From: a bacterium HR17
Lineage (GTDB): Bacteria; Armatimonadota; Fervidibacteria; Fervidibacterales; Fervidibacteraceae
DNA: 64,000 bases
Assembly: GCA_002898575.1 (NCBI GenBank)
Contig: BEHT01000003.1
Coordinates: 1-64,000, forward strand
Reading direction: 5' to 3'
Part shown: piece after piece, positions 16,615 through 24,446 of the stretch
Position numbering within the stretch: the first letter of the stretch is position 1
Layout of the letters: each line of letters opens with the position of its first letter
Translations under genes and position numbers: made by a program
The notes under the pieces: generated by a model
Seen by the model: only the letters and a program-made list of their open reading frames with translations
Database searches by the model: none
Told to the model about the DNA's origin: nothing

Positions 16615-18597
16615 TTACACTTCAACAGTCACTGTTGCTCCAACGCCCAGATAACCTTCAAACAGCCGTTCAACGGCTTTCCGCATCCGCTCAGGGTCAC
16701 CGCCACGAAACACGAACTCGCGACCGTCAAAACTGACTAGATGGCGATAAACCTCGTGGAACTCGGGTGGCGCTTGATGGGGTTCGTGACACAACCGTTC
16801 CCAACGACGCTTGGCTCGTTCGGAGTTAGCGTTCTCCAAAACGACGCTGTAAAGGCGAGCGGATGGGCGCTCTTCAATGACGGTGCTGGTTTGCGGTTCG
16901 TGATCGGTCGGTGACGGTTTGCGGAGCATCGTCTCTACCAGTTGAGGGATGCGAGCACTGGGAATCCATTCAGGTGGTGTGACGACGACGGGTTCTTCAG
17001 GTTCTCGGACAAACCCGTGATAAGCCAAAACGCCCGTTTCCGCCAAGTCCAACCCTTCCAGTTCCACCTCAGGTGACACGCGCAAGCCCATCACGCGGTC
17101 CAGCACTTTAAAGAACACCCACGACATACCGAACGCCCAAACAATCAGGGTCGCAACGCCAATCAGTTGTGCTGCCAATTGCCCCCAATCGCCATACAGG
17201 CAACCCTTGACCGCTCCTGCCACGCCGTTCCAACCGACGCCGAAAGTGCCATCCGCAAAAATGCCGACGCTCAACACGCCAAACAAACCACAAGTCCCGT
17301 GCACCGAAATTGCACCCACGGGGTCATCCACATGCCACTTGTCTAACAGTTGCACGCTCACGCACACCAACACGCCTGCGATAGCGCCGATGATGATGGC
17401 AGCGTTAGCGCCGACAAATCCCGAAGGCGCCGTGATGGCAACTAACCCTGCCAACATCCCGTTGCACGCCATCGTTGGGTCGGGTTTGCCTGTGCGCCAC
17501 CAAGTGTAAAGCCCCGCTGCCAATGCTCCGCTGGCGCTGGCGAGCATCGTCACCGTTGCGATGACCCCGATGCGCAAATTGCCCCCGCCCGATGCGCCCA
17601 AAGTGCTGCCGGGGTTGAACCCGAACCATCCGAACGCCAAAATGAGCGTGCCCAAAATCGCCATCGGGATGTTATGCCCCGCGATGACATTGGGCGAACC
17701 GTCGCGGTTGTATTTGCCGATGCGCGGTCCGAGCACCATCGCCCCTGCCAAGCCGCACAATCCGCCAATTGAATGGACGACACCGCTTCCCGCAAAGTCC
17801 ACATAGCCATGCCCCAACCCGAAGTTAGCGCCCAAATTCGCCAACCATCCGCCGCCCCACGCCCAGTTGCCAAACAGGGGGTAAAGCAGCATCGTCATGA
17901 AGAAGCCGTAAATGACGAAGGCACTGAGTTTCCAACGCTCCGCCATCGCGCCCGTCGGAATGGTCGCTGCTGTGTCCATGAAGACGAGTTGGAACAAAAA
18001 CAGCGTGAAGATGGTCGTGTCGTAGGCGATGCCCGAAAGCAGCCACCCTTTTGTGCCCCACAAGCCGAAATCTTTGCCGAAGAGCGAAATCGTGAACTCT
18101 TTGCCGAAACCTTGCGCCATCAACCCACCGAAGTTGGCAACCGTCGCCGCACCGCCAAACATCAGAGCGAAACCTACCAGCCAGAAGCCGACGATGCCGA
18201 TGGGGTAGATGAAGAAGTTCATGAACATCGTGTGGGCAGCGTTTTTGGCGCGACAGAACCCCGTTTCCACCAGCGCAAAACCCGCTTGCATGAACATGAC
18301 CAGAAAACCCGTCAGCAGCGTCCACATCAAATTGATGGCGACGCGGTTTTGCCCGACCGCATCTGCCAACTTCATCGCCAACGGTTCGCGCTTCGCTTGT
18401 GCTTGGAAGGCTTGATACGCCTTGACTTCCGCAGGTTTTGCGCCCTTTGGCGGTTCAGGCACGACGAACTTGTTGCCTTCCGCATCCATCACATCCGCAG
18501 CGTTGCCCGTTTTGTAACCGCCAGCGTCACCTGCTGCCATCCCTTTGCTTGCGATGCCGACGACCAACAGCGCTAAAGCAACCAACAACCAACGCAT
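16615..18597 (-). CDS. amt: Ammonium transporter with signal peptide and extra C-terminal domain (Amt 2)
   Basis: A 660-residue Amt. Residues 1-22 form a signal peptide (WLLVALALLVVGIASKGMAAG), followed by ~60 polar residues before TM1, a layout known in some Amts. Channel marks: GFALVETGFCRAKN, DFAGSGVVHSIGG (Asp, first His), FGWFGFNPGS, ISVHGTCGLFG (second His). After the last helix come a linker and the 81-residue tail (ARLYSVVLENAN ... GATVTVEV), shared with Amt 1. The start at 18597 has GGAGGGGAC upstream; the longer frame is not supported. The glnB gene is 88 bases upstream on the same strand, the usual glnK-amt pairing. Confidence 0.93.
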   Translation of the reverse strand: MRWLLVALALLVVGIASKGMAAGDAGGYKTGNAADVMDAEGNKFVVPEPPKGAKPAEVKAYQAFQAQAKREPLAMKLADAVGQNRVAINLMWTLLTGFLVMFMQAGFALVETGFCRAKNAAHTMFMNFFIYPIGIVGFWLVGFALMFGGAATVANFGGLMAQGFGKEFTISLFGKDFGLWGTKGWLLSGIAYDTTIFTLFLFQLVFMDTAATIPTGAMAERWKLSAFVIYGFFMTMLLYPLFGNWAWGGGWLANLGANFGLGHGYVDFAGSGVVHSIGGLCGLAGAMVLGPRIGKYNRDGSPNVIAGHNIPMAILGTLILAFGWFGFNPGSTLGASGGGNLRIGVIATVTMLASASGALAAGLYTWWRTGKPDPTMACNGMLAGLVAITAPSGFVGANAAIIIGAIAGVLVCVSVQLLDKWHVDDPVGAISVHGTCGLFGVLSVGIFADGTFGVGWNGVAGAVKGCLYGDWGQLAAQLIGVATLIVWAFGMSWVFFKVLDRVMGLRVSPEVELEGLDLAETGVLAYHGFVREPEEPVVVTPPEWIPSARIPQLVETMLRKPSPTDHEPQTSTVIEERPSARLYSVVLENANSERAKRRWERLCHEPHQAPPEFHEVYRHLVSFDGREFVFRGGDPERMRKAVERLFEGYLGVGATVTVEV

Positions 18598-18644
18598 AGC
18601 ATGTCCCCTCCGTGCGATTTTGGAGGGGCACCCTTGCCCTGTAT

Positions 18645-18668
18645 GCGCAAAGCACCGTTGCTTTGCGC
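18645..18668 (-). other. Perfect hairpin between glnB and amt 2
   Basis: A 10-bp stem (GCGCAAAGCA with its complement) around a CCGT loop, 16 bases after the glnB stop and 48 bases before the amt start. No T-run follows on minus, so it is more likely an mRNA-stability or processing structure than a terminator. Confidence 0.5.
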
Positions 18669-18684
18669 TCATTCCGTTTCATCA

Positions 18685-19023
18685 TCACAGTGCGTCTTCA
18701 CCTCGGTCGCCCGTTCGGACGCGAACGCAATCTTCCAGCGACAAAACGAACACTTTGCCGTCGCCGATTTCACCTGTCCGCGCCGATTGAACGATAGCAG
18801 CGACGACCTCTTGCACCTGGTCATCAGGGACGGCAATTTCCACCTTGACCTTCGGCAGCAAATCCACGACATACTCGGCGCCACGATAGCGCTCCACTTG
18901 TCCTCGCTGTCGCCCGTGCCCGCGAACTTCCGAAACCGTCATGCCGACGATGCCGATTTGCGCCAAGGCGTTGCGAACTTCAGCGAGTTTGTGCGGTCTT
19001 ATGACCGCCATCACCATCTTCAC
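18685..19023 (-). CDS. glnB: P-II nitrogen regulatory protein
   Basis: Trimeric sensor of 2-oxoglutarate and ATP/ADP that controls ammonium transport and glutamine synthetase. The 112-residue product has the family length and layout: KMVMAVIRPHKLAEVRNAL, GMTVSEVRGHGRQRGQ, the T-loop with the modifiable Tyr in RYRGAEYVVDLLPKVKVEI, and the B-loop TGEIGDGKVFV. The start is a GTG at 19023 with GGAGGTGATT seven bases before it; the upstream open frame runs through repeats and is not coding. Placed directly before amt 2, as glnK often is. Whether it is uridylylated here is not known. Confidence 0.95.
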   Translation of the reverse strand: MKMVMAVIRPHKLAEVRNALAQIGIVGMTVSEVRGHGRQRGQVERYRGAEYVVDLLPKVKVEIAVPDDQVQEVVAAIVQSARTGEIGDGKVFVLSLEDCVRVRTGDRGEDAL

Positions 19024-19057
19024 GGCAATCACCTCCATGTCAACCCTTGTATCGTCG

Positions 19058-19240
19058 GGACTTTGTCCCCGACGATTGTTTTCGTTCCTCAACGACCGTC
19101 GCCCACAAGGTGTCATCGTCTTTCGGTAGCGTCGAGGCTTGTCCCCGACGGTCACTAAACTGCCGTCGCTCACAAGGGGCGACGCTACAGCGATTTCGGT
19201 AATTTCAACGACCGTCATCCGCAAGGGGCGACGCTACCAG
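19058..19240. repeat. Cluster of REP-like imperfect inverted repeats upstream of glnB
   Basis: Several copies of a unit GTAGCGTCG...CTTGT...CGACGG occur in both orientations between 19058 and 19240. The clearest pair is 19127-19154 facing 19160-19190, which would fold into a stem of about 27 nt with mismatches. It lies in the 408-base stretch between glnB and hemD, which has no gene of its own. Confidence 0.6.
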
Positions 19241-19246
19241 GCGGTT

Positions 19247-19308
19247 ACAAAAACGAAACGGCGCCCCGACAGACCGCTGCTTTGCGGTCAAATCCGTCGG
19301 GACGCCGT
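19247..19308 (-). terminator. Long two-tier hairpin terminator after hemD
   Basis: Outer stem CGGCGCCCCGAC (19259-19270) with GTCGGGACGCCG (19297-19308), inner ACCGC/GCGGT stem, then on minus TTTCGTTTTTGT. It is 124 bases past the hemD stop. The same design recurs at 20.8 and 23.6 kb. Confidence 0.65.
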
Positions 19309-19431
19309 TGTCCCGTTGTGACATCCATTAGTCTAATGCTACTGTCCCGTCGTGTCAATACCTGTTCTGTTAGGCTCTTTTGCGACCAAAAGGTTGCACT
19401 TGCGCGAGTGACGCGAAAGTCTTATGGCATC

Positions 19432-20259
19432 TCACAACTCATCTTTTCGCTTACAGCGTTCAAAGTAATTCGCCAATGCCACGATGGCAGCGCCGATACG
19501 CTCCTCATCAGGCATCACGATATTGGCAACGCCGTAACCTTTTAGTGTTCCTGCTGTTACATGCCCGACAGCGGCGGCAACGACTTGATGATTAAAAGCG
19601 GCGCACAACTTTTGATCGGCAGAGTGTTGGCGAGCGAAGTTAAACAGAAAGCGCACTTGCGGCGGGCTGGTGAAAAGCACGGCATCTACTTGCTCTTGCA
19701 CGATTTCGTTGAGGAGAGTGTTCAAGGCTTCAGGTAGCGCAGGGATGTGACGATACAGCAGCAATTCAATGACTGCAGCCCCTTTCTTCTCCAACCACGC
19801 AGTCAATGATGGAATGGGTTCGCCGTAGGCTTGAACAGCAACTTTTGTCCCCGAAAAGTTCGCAGCATTAAGTGCACTCATTAAACTTTCCGTTGTCCCG
19901 TCTCGGTCACGGATAAACGAAGTCAAGCCGAGAGACCGAATGGCTTGCGCAGTTTTGTAGCCACGCACTGCTAATTGCGCATTACGCAATACATCAATCA
20001 GTGCTTCTTTACACCCCACTAATTCTGCTGCTTCCATTGTTGCCTGCACGCCGACACCTGTTGTGAAGATGAACCAATCAACACCGTCGCGCACAATTTG
20101 CAGTAGCACCGCCTGCACTTCAGGGTCGTCGCTGACAGAAAGAGTTTGCATTGTGGGACGCCACAAAGGCACACCACCAAACTTTTCAACTAACCGAGTA
20201 ATTTCTTTGACGCGTCGCTGACAGGCTAAAGCGATGCGTTTGCCTACCAATGCCCGCAT
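19432..20259 (-). CDS. hemD: Uroporphyrinogen-III synthase
   Basis: Closes and inverts ring D of hydroxymethylbilane to give uroporphyrinogen III, the branch point for haem and siroheme. The 275-residue product shows the two-lobed HemD pattern: GKRIALACQRR at the start, DWFIFTTGVGVQATMEAA, GTTESLMSAL, LLLYRHIP, VDAVLFTSPPQVRFLFNFA, and a late AAAVGHVTAGTLKGYG. GAGGTGTGA precedes the ATG at 20259, and that site overlaps the stop of the truncated nirA copy just upstream. Nearness to nirA makes sense because nitrite reductase needs siroheme made from this product. Confidence 0.9.
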   Translation of the reverse strand: MRALVGKRIALACQRRVKEITRLVEKFGGVPLWRPTMQTLSVSDDPEVQAVLLQIVRDGVDWFIFTTGVGVQATMEAAELVGCKEALIDVLRNAQLAVRGYKTAQAIRSLGLTSFIRDRDGTTESLMSALNAANFSGTKVAVQAYGEPIPSLTAWLEKKGAAVIELLLYRHIPALPEALNTLLNEIVQEQVDAVLFTSPPQVRFLFNFARQHSADQKLCAAFNHQVVAAAVGHVTAGTLKGYGVANIVMPDEERIGAAIVALANYFERCKRKDEL

Positions 20260-20264
20260 CGTTA

Positions 20265-20702
20265 TCACACCTCGGCGTCCAATCCTACGACAGGGCAACC
20301 AGTGACATTGCGGAAGTTGTCCATGCCTGTCTGACGATGGTCAATAGCAACCCGCCTAAGCCGCTCAAAGATCTCAGGCACATCTTTGATTTCAATCCAA
20401 CGCAACTGAATGTTTTGGCGTGTCGTCAAATCAGCAGCACCACGACCAAACTCGTTGGCAATGCGTCCAATGGCTTTGATCTGATGAGCGCGCAATTTAC
20501 CGTTGGGGATGCGCAAGCGGAGCATGAAAAAGCCTGGCGTCTGCTTGCGATGGAACAAACCCCACCATTTCCAGCGATGGAAATCGTCTTCGGTCGCTCC
20601 GTCTAAGTTGCCCTGTCGCGCAAAGCGCATGATGTCGTCCAGTGCATCCAACCCATCTTTGAACGCCTTTAAGCGCTCAAACTGGTTCAATGTTTTCTCC
20701 AT
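20265..20702 (-). pseudogene. Truncated duplicate of nirA (first 140 residues)
   Basis: A 145-codon frame starting MEKTLNQFERL with the same AAGGAGG site as the full nirA at 23.5 kb. It matches that gene to within a few bases through CPVxGLDA, then ends EV-stop. It covers only the N-terminal ferredoxin-like half-domain and lacks all Fe-S and siroheme Cys residues, so it cannot be a reductase. In about 410 shared coding bases I found four clear differences, all silent, which suggests recent copying, gene conversion or continued constraint. Its stop overlaps the hemD ribosome site, so it may now serve as a leader translationally coupled to hemD. Confidence 0.85.
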
Positions 20703-20753
20703 CGCTTTCGCCTCCTTCGGGTGGGGTTCACATATGCTGAGTGTTTGCAAGTC

Positions 20754-20815
20754 TTAAAAACGAAACGGCGTCCCGACAGACCGCCGTCACTGCGGTCAAA
20801 TCCGTCGGGACGCCG
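20754..20815 (-). terminator. Long two-tier hairpin, duplicate copy upstream of truncated nirA
   Basis: Outer stem CGGCGTCCCGAC (20766-20777) with GTCGGGACGCCG (20804-20815), inner CCGC/GCGG stem, then TTTCGTTTTTAAG on minus. Nearly identical to the copy at 23615-23676, being part of the same duplicated block. It may terminate read-through from the nitrite transporter gene. Confidence 0.6.
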
Positions 20816-20917
20816 TCGTCCCGTTATCGTTTGTCGCTTTTTATTGTCACACGACTTTGCCTTTCGCTACACTCACTCAGTTAGACTGAGAAACTGCGTT
20901 TTTTGCCGCCTCACAAT

Positions 20918-21067
20918 TCAGGACAACATCGCCTTCACACAGCACATACCCCAACCTCACGATGATCAACGCTCTGTGCAGCGATTGACCTTGAAGTTAG
21001 CAATTCATTTTAGCAGTGATGGACGCAACATAGGCTAAAGCAGCACGCTCGTCATAGGAGCATGCCA
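20918..21067 (-). pseudogene. Remnants of a second DUF433/DUF5615 toxin-antitoxin pair
   Basis: On minus, 21067-21004 encodes the tail of a DUF433 antitoxin (DERAALAYVASITA, compare DIRAALAYAASIIA in the intact gene). 20997-20918 resembles the tail of the DUF5615 toxin (LQGQSLHRALIIVRLG, compare LQGQPLHGALVIVELG). The roughly 330 bases that should lie between them are missing. This is the continuation of the block duplicated with the truncated nirA. It fills the gene-free stretch 20703-21138 together with the hairpin. Confidence 0.7.
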
Positions 21068-21138
21068 TGCTAACCCACTCAGCATCAGCGGTAAACCGAC
21101 ATAACTCAACTCGGACGCCGATACCGTGAGCACATAAG

Positions 21139-21975
21139 TTAGGTATGTTCGCTGTGTTGCGATTCCTGCCAGTTGATACTTCCCCGAATATGCTCCGCAA
21201 CAGGATAAGTCCAGTAGAGCAGCCCTGCGGTAAAAAGTGCGCCGCCGGCAATGTTGCCTATAGTCACTGGAATTTGGTTCCACATCCACCAGTCGCTTAC
21301 GGAGACAGACGCACCTGCTAATATGCCTGCAGGAATCAGAAACAGGTTTACCACTGAGTGTTCGAACCCTAATGCAAAGAAGGTGAAGATAGGCAGCCAC
21401 ATCGCTACGATTTTGCCTGTAGTGTCCTTTGAAGTTAGCCCTAAAAATGAGGCTAAAGTCACCATCCAATTGCATAGGGCTGCCTTGACGAAAGCAATCC
21501 ACACTCCGTGTGCGCCCAGCGCAGCGTAGGCGAGGGTCTTCTTCTCTGTGACCTCCACCAAGCGTTGCACCCACGGATCGCTGAGTTTCTGCCCGTCATG
21601 CGTCCATGCTACATAGATCATGTAGGCGAGTGTGAGTCCGCCAACAATGTGTGCGAGGTAGACTATGAACCAGTTGCGCAGCACAGAACCCCAACCGATG
21701 CGCTTTTGAAATAGCGGCAGCAGCAGTAGGGCAAAGTTGCCCGTGACCAGTTCCAACCCCAGTAGGTTGAGCATTACGAATCCGACGGGGAACACCAGTG
21801 CACCCACCAAAGGCGAGTGGGTCACGGCAGAAGCGTAGAACGCCAGCGCGGTTGCGTAGCCCAGTAGTGCAGAGGAAAGAAAACCTCGCACTGCCATGTC
21901 TTTCACACTAAGCGTTGCTTTCTTCGCACCTAACTGAGTCGCTTGCTCCAGCACTTCTCCGGGAGGAACATACAT
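21139..21975 (-). CDS. Formate/nitrite transporter family protein (probable nitrite channel)
   Basis: A 278-residue FNT-family inner-membrane channel (pentamer in known members). Motifs: VFPVGFVMLNLLGLELVTGNFALL, a core FNT signature; KAALCNWMVTLASFLG; FFALGFEHSVVNLFLIPAG with the conserved pore His region; and GNIAGGALFTAGLLYW. The start at 21975 follows GGAGGTGACC, whose start is 10 bases inside the gap after the nirA stop. Direct placement after nirA argues for nitrite rather than formate transport (NirC-like). Confidence 0.92.
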   Translation of the reverse strand: MYVPPGEVLEQATQLGAKKATLSVKDMAVRGFLSSALLGYATALAFYASAVTHSPLVGALVFPVGFVMLNLLGLELVTGNFALLLLPLFQKRIGWGSVLRNWFIVYLAHIVGGLTLAYMIYVAWTHDGQKLSDPWVQRLVEVTEKKTLAYAALGAHGVWIAFVKAALCNWMVTLASFLGLTSKDTTGKIVAMWLPIFTFFALGFEHSVVNLFLIPAGILAGASVSVSDWWMWNQIPVTIGNIAGGALFTAGLLYWTYPVAEHIRGSINWQESQHSEHT

Positions 21976-21995
21976 TGCGGCGGTCACCTCCCATA

Positions 21996-23561
21996 TCACT
22001 CACCGTCACTGTCATCATCGTTGTCATTGCCATTAAAGCATACTCGGTTGAGTAGTTGCATCACCGTTGGAGCCAGTAGGGCACAAGGGACTTTTTCCGC
22101 GACTTCTTGAGCGATTTTAGGTTTATCACCCAACCTACCGCCGACAAACACCGTTGTCCCTTCCGCAATTTGTCCGTCATGGGTCCGCACTTTGACACCG
22201 AGGAAACCTATATCAGCAATTTGATGTTGACCACAGGAGTGGGGGCAGCCACTCCAGTGGATGCGTAGTTTCCGCCCGACAAAACCTTCACCTGTCTTCA
22301 ACGGATGGTCAGCAGGCAAAAGTGCTTCCAGTTCCTGCACGAACTCTATCGCTCGCGCCTTGACTTCAATTTGTGAAAAGTGGCAGTAGTCTATGCCCGT
22401 GCAAGTGACCAATCCGCGCACCAATGGTGAAGGGAATGGAGAGAAAGTTTGCAAGAGAGGTTCGTCTAACAGCGCGTTTAACTTGTCGCGGGGCACATTG
22501 ACGATGATGATGTTTTGATCAATGGTCAAGCGTAATTCACCGTTGCCGTAAGTTTCTGCCAACCGTCCAAACTCAATGAGTTGGTCACCCGTAATCCTGC
22601 CTGTCGGGACACAACATCCGACATAGTAAAGTCCGTTCTTCTGCCGATGGACACCCAAGTGGTCACCACCCCAACAAGTTACTTCGTCATCACCTTCAGG
22701 CTCCAAAGGTGCACCGAAACGCCTTTCCAATTCCGACAAAAATCGTTCTAACCCCCATTCCATTAGCAGGAATTTGAGCCTCGCTTGGTGACGATGTTCA
22801 CGGTTGCCGTGTTCACGATAGATATCCAAGATGAGTCGCGTGATGATGCCTACCTCTTCGGGTCGGACGAAAATGCCCAACCGTTGCGCCAGCATAGGCG
22901 GTTTGCTCCCCAACGCCCCACCAATCCAAACATGGAAACCGACGATTCGCTTGCCATTGACGACCTTCGTTGCAGGTGTGAAGGCAAGATCGTTGACTTG
23001 AGCATTGGCGCAATCCTGTCGGCAACCTGTGATGGACGGGTTGAACTTGCGGGGCAAATTGCTATATCGTTTGAAACCGACAATCGCATCGGTCATCAGT
23101 TTGGCAAACGGCGACGCGTCAATGACTTCGTTGGCATCCAAGCCAGCCACAGGGCAACCAGTGACATTGCGGAAGTTATCCATGCCTGTCTGACGATGGT
23201 CAATAGCAACCCGCCTAAGCCGCTCAAAAATCTCAGGCACATCTTTGATCTCAATCCAACGCAATTGAATGTTTTGGCGTGTCGTCAAATCAGCAGCACC
23301 ACGACCAAACTCGTTGGCAATGCGTCCAATGGCTTTGATCTGATGAGCGCGCAATTTACCGTTGGGGATGCGCAAGCGGAGCATGAAAAAGCCTGGCGTC
23401 TGCTTGCGATGGAACAAACCCCACCATTTCCAGCGATGGAAATCGTCTTCGGTCGCTCCGTCTAAGTTGCCCTGTCGCGCAAAGCGCATGATGTCGTCCA
23501 GTGCATCCAACCCATCTTTGAACGCCTTTAAGCGCTCAAACTGGTTCAATGTTTTCTCCAT
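21996..23561 (-). CDS. nirA: Ferredoxin-dependent nitrite (or sulfite) reductase
   Basis: A 521-residue siroheme/4Fe-4S assimilatory reductase. It has two ferredoxin-like half-domains (~45-115 and ~270-340) and the cofactor Cys pattern CTGIDYC and, ~45 residues later, GCPHSCGQHQ. Arg/Lys-rich siroheme contacts are present (TTRQNIQLRW, LTIDQNIIIVNV). The neighbouring FNT channel, glnA, glnB and amt genes favour nitrite as substrate. AAGGAGGCGAAAGCG precedes the ATG at 23561. The C-terminus ends in an acidic run (NDNDDDSDGE). No nitrate reductase is visible, so nitrite may be the external source or nitrate reductase is elsewhere. Confidence 0.92.
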   Translation of the reverse strand: MEKTLNQFERLKAFKDGLDALDDIMRFARQGNLDGATEDDFHRWKWWGLFHRKQTPGFFMLRLRIPNGKLRAHQIKAIGRIANEFGRGAADLTTRQNIQLRWIEIKDVPEIFERLRRVAIDHRQTGMDNFRNVTGCPVAGLDANEVIDASPFAKLMTDAIVGFKRYSNLPRKFNPSITGCRQDCANAQVNDLAFTPATKVVNGKRIVGFHVWIGGALGSKPPMLAQRLGIFVRPEEVGIITRLILDIYREHGNREHRHQARLKFLLMEWGLERFLSELERRFGAPLEPEGDDEVTCWGGDHLGVHRQKNGLYYVGCCVPTGRITGDQLIEFGRLAETYGNGELRLTIDQNIIIVNVPRDKLNALLDEPLLQTFSPFPSPLVRGLVTCTGIDYCHFSQIEVKARAIEFVQELEALLPADHPLKTGEGFVGRKLRIHWSGCPHSCGQHQIADIGFLGVKVRTHDGQIAEGTTVFVGGRLGDKPKIAQEVAEKVPCALLAPTVMQLLNRVCFNGNDNDDDSDGE

Positions 23562-23614
23562 CGCTTTCGCCTCCTTCGGGTGGGGTTCACATATGCTTTG
23601 AGTGTTTGCAAGTC

Positions 23615-23676
23615 TTAAAAACGAGACGGCGTCCCGACAGACCGCCGTCACTGCGGTCAAATCCGTCGGGACGCCG
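23615..23676 (-). terminator. Long two-tier hairpin between DUF5615 toxin gene and nirA
   Basis: Outer stem CGGCGTCCCGAC (23627-23638) with GTCGGGACGCCG (23665-23676), inner CCGC/GCGG stem, then TCTCGTTTTTAAG on minus. It separates the toxin gene from nirA, so nirA probably has its own promoter in the 50 bases between this hairpin and its ribosome site. Confidence 0.6.
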
Positions 23677-23772
23677 TCGTCCCGTTATCGTTTGTCGCTT
23701 TTTATTGTCGCACGACTTTGCCTTTCGCTACGCTCACTCAGTTAGACTGAGAAACTGCGTTTTCGTGTCGCC

Positions 23773-24150
23773 TCACAATTCAGGACAACTTTGCCTTCGC
23801 ACCCTCACGCGCCCCAACTCCACGATGACCAATGCGCCGTGTAGCGGTTGACCTTGAAGTTGCTGTAGCGCTTTCAACAATTCAGCGTTCACGATCCATG
23901 TCGGGAGCACATCTGGCACTCGCACCACAACGATGCCGTAATGAGCACCTAACGGAAAGCGACGAATGTCTTCAAAATCTCGGTCAGCAGTGACTAAAGT
24001 CGCTTGTTGAGTTTGGGCATAATGGAACACTGTGTCATCGTCGGCGCCCCGCAAACTCACTTCACGCACATCCTCTGCCCAGTAGCCGACTCGTCGCAAT
24101 TCCAACACCGTTGAACGGGGCATGCTTTCATCCACAATAAATCGCCACAT
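23773..24150 (-). CDS. DUF5615 (PIN-like) toxin
   Basis: The 125-residue product starts WRFIVDESMP and has TADRDFEDIRRFPLGAHYGIVVVR, the pattern of DUF5615/Mut7-C-like PIN-related proteins. Acidic residues D8, E9 and D59 could bind metal as in PIN ribonucleases. ATG directly follows the antitoxin stop (TGAATG), with GGAGG inside the antitoxin end, so the two are translationally coupled. In the family this is the toxin of type II pairs with DUF433. A decayed copy of its tail is found at 20.9 kb. Confidence 0.82.
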   Translation of the reverse strand: MWRFIVDESMPRSTVLELRRVGYWAEDVREVSLRGADDDTVFHYAQTQQATLVTADRDFEDIRRFPLGAHYGIVVVRVPDVLPTWIVNAELLKALQQLQGQPLHGALVIVELGRVRVRRQSCPEL

Positions 24151-24399
24151 TCATCGCTGTTCCTCCGTTGGGATGGGCAATATAGTCTCATTGGCAATAA
24201 TGGATGCAGCATAGGCTAAAGCGGCGCGGATGTCGTCCAGTGTGATGCCATACTCCTCAGCAACTTGTTCCATTGTCATGCCACCTGCCAACTTCGCCAA
24301 GACAATGTGAATAGGCACTCTCGTTCCCTTGATGACGGGTTTTCCAAAGCAAACTTTCTCGTCCACGACGATGCGAGGTGCAATCTCTACAGCTGCCAT
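24151..24399 (-). CDS. DUF433 antitoxin
   Basis: The 82-residue product has the DUF433 helix-turn-helix pattern: RIVVDEKVCFGKPVIKGTRVPI, LAGGMTMEQVAEEYGITLDDIRAALAYA. Pairs with the DUF5615 gene directly after it, by the usual antitoxin-first order, and would repress their shared promoter. It stands 47 bases downstream of the glnA stop. Confidence 0.85.
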   Translation of the reverse strand: MAAVEIAPRIVVDEKVCFGKPVIKGTRVPIHIVLAKLAGGMTMEQVAEEYGITLDDIRAALAYAASIIANETILPIPTEEQR

Positions 24400-24446
24400 T
24401 CGCCATCACCGTCCAAAATTATGCGACGCTTCAATGTCAGTTTCTG

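Noticed and set aside
19024-19224. N-terminal extension of glnB
   Set aside because: It reads through REP-like repeats, and the GTG at 19023 with GGAGGTGATT gives the exact family length of 112.
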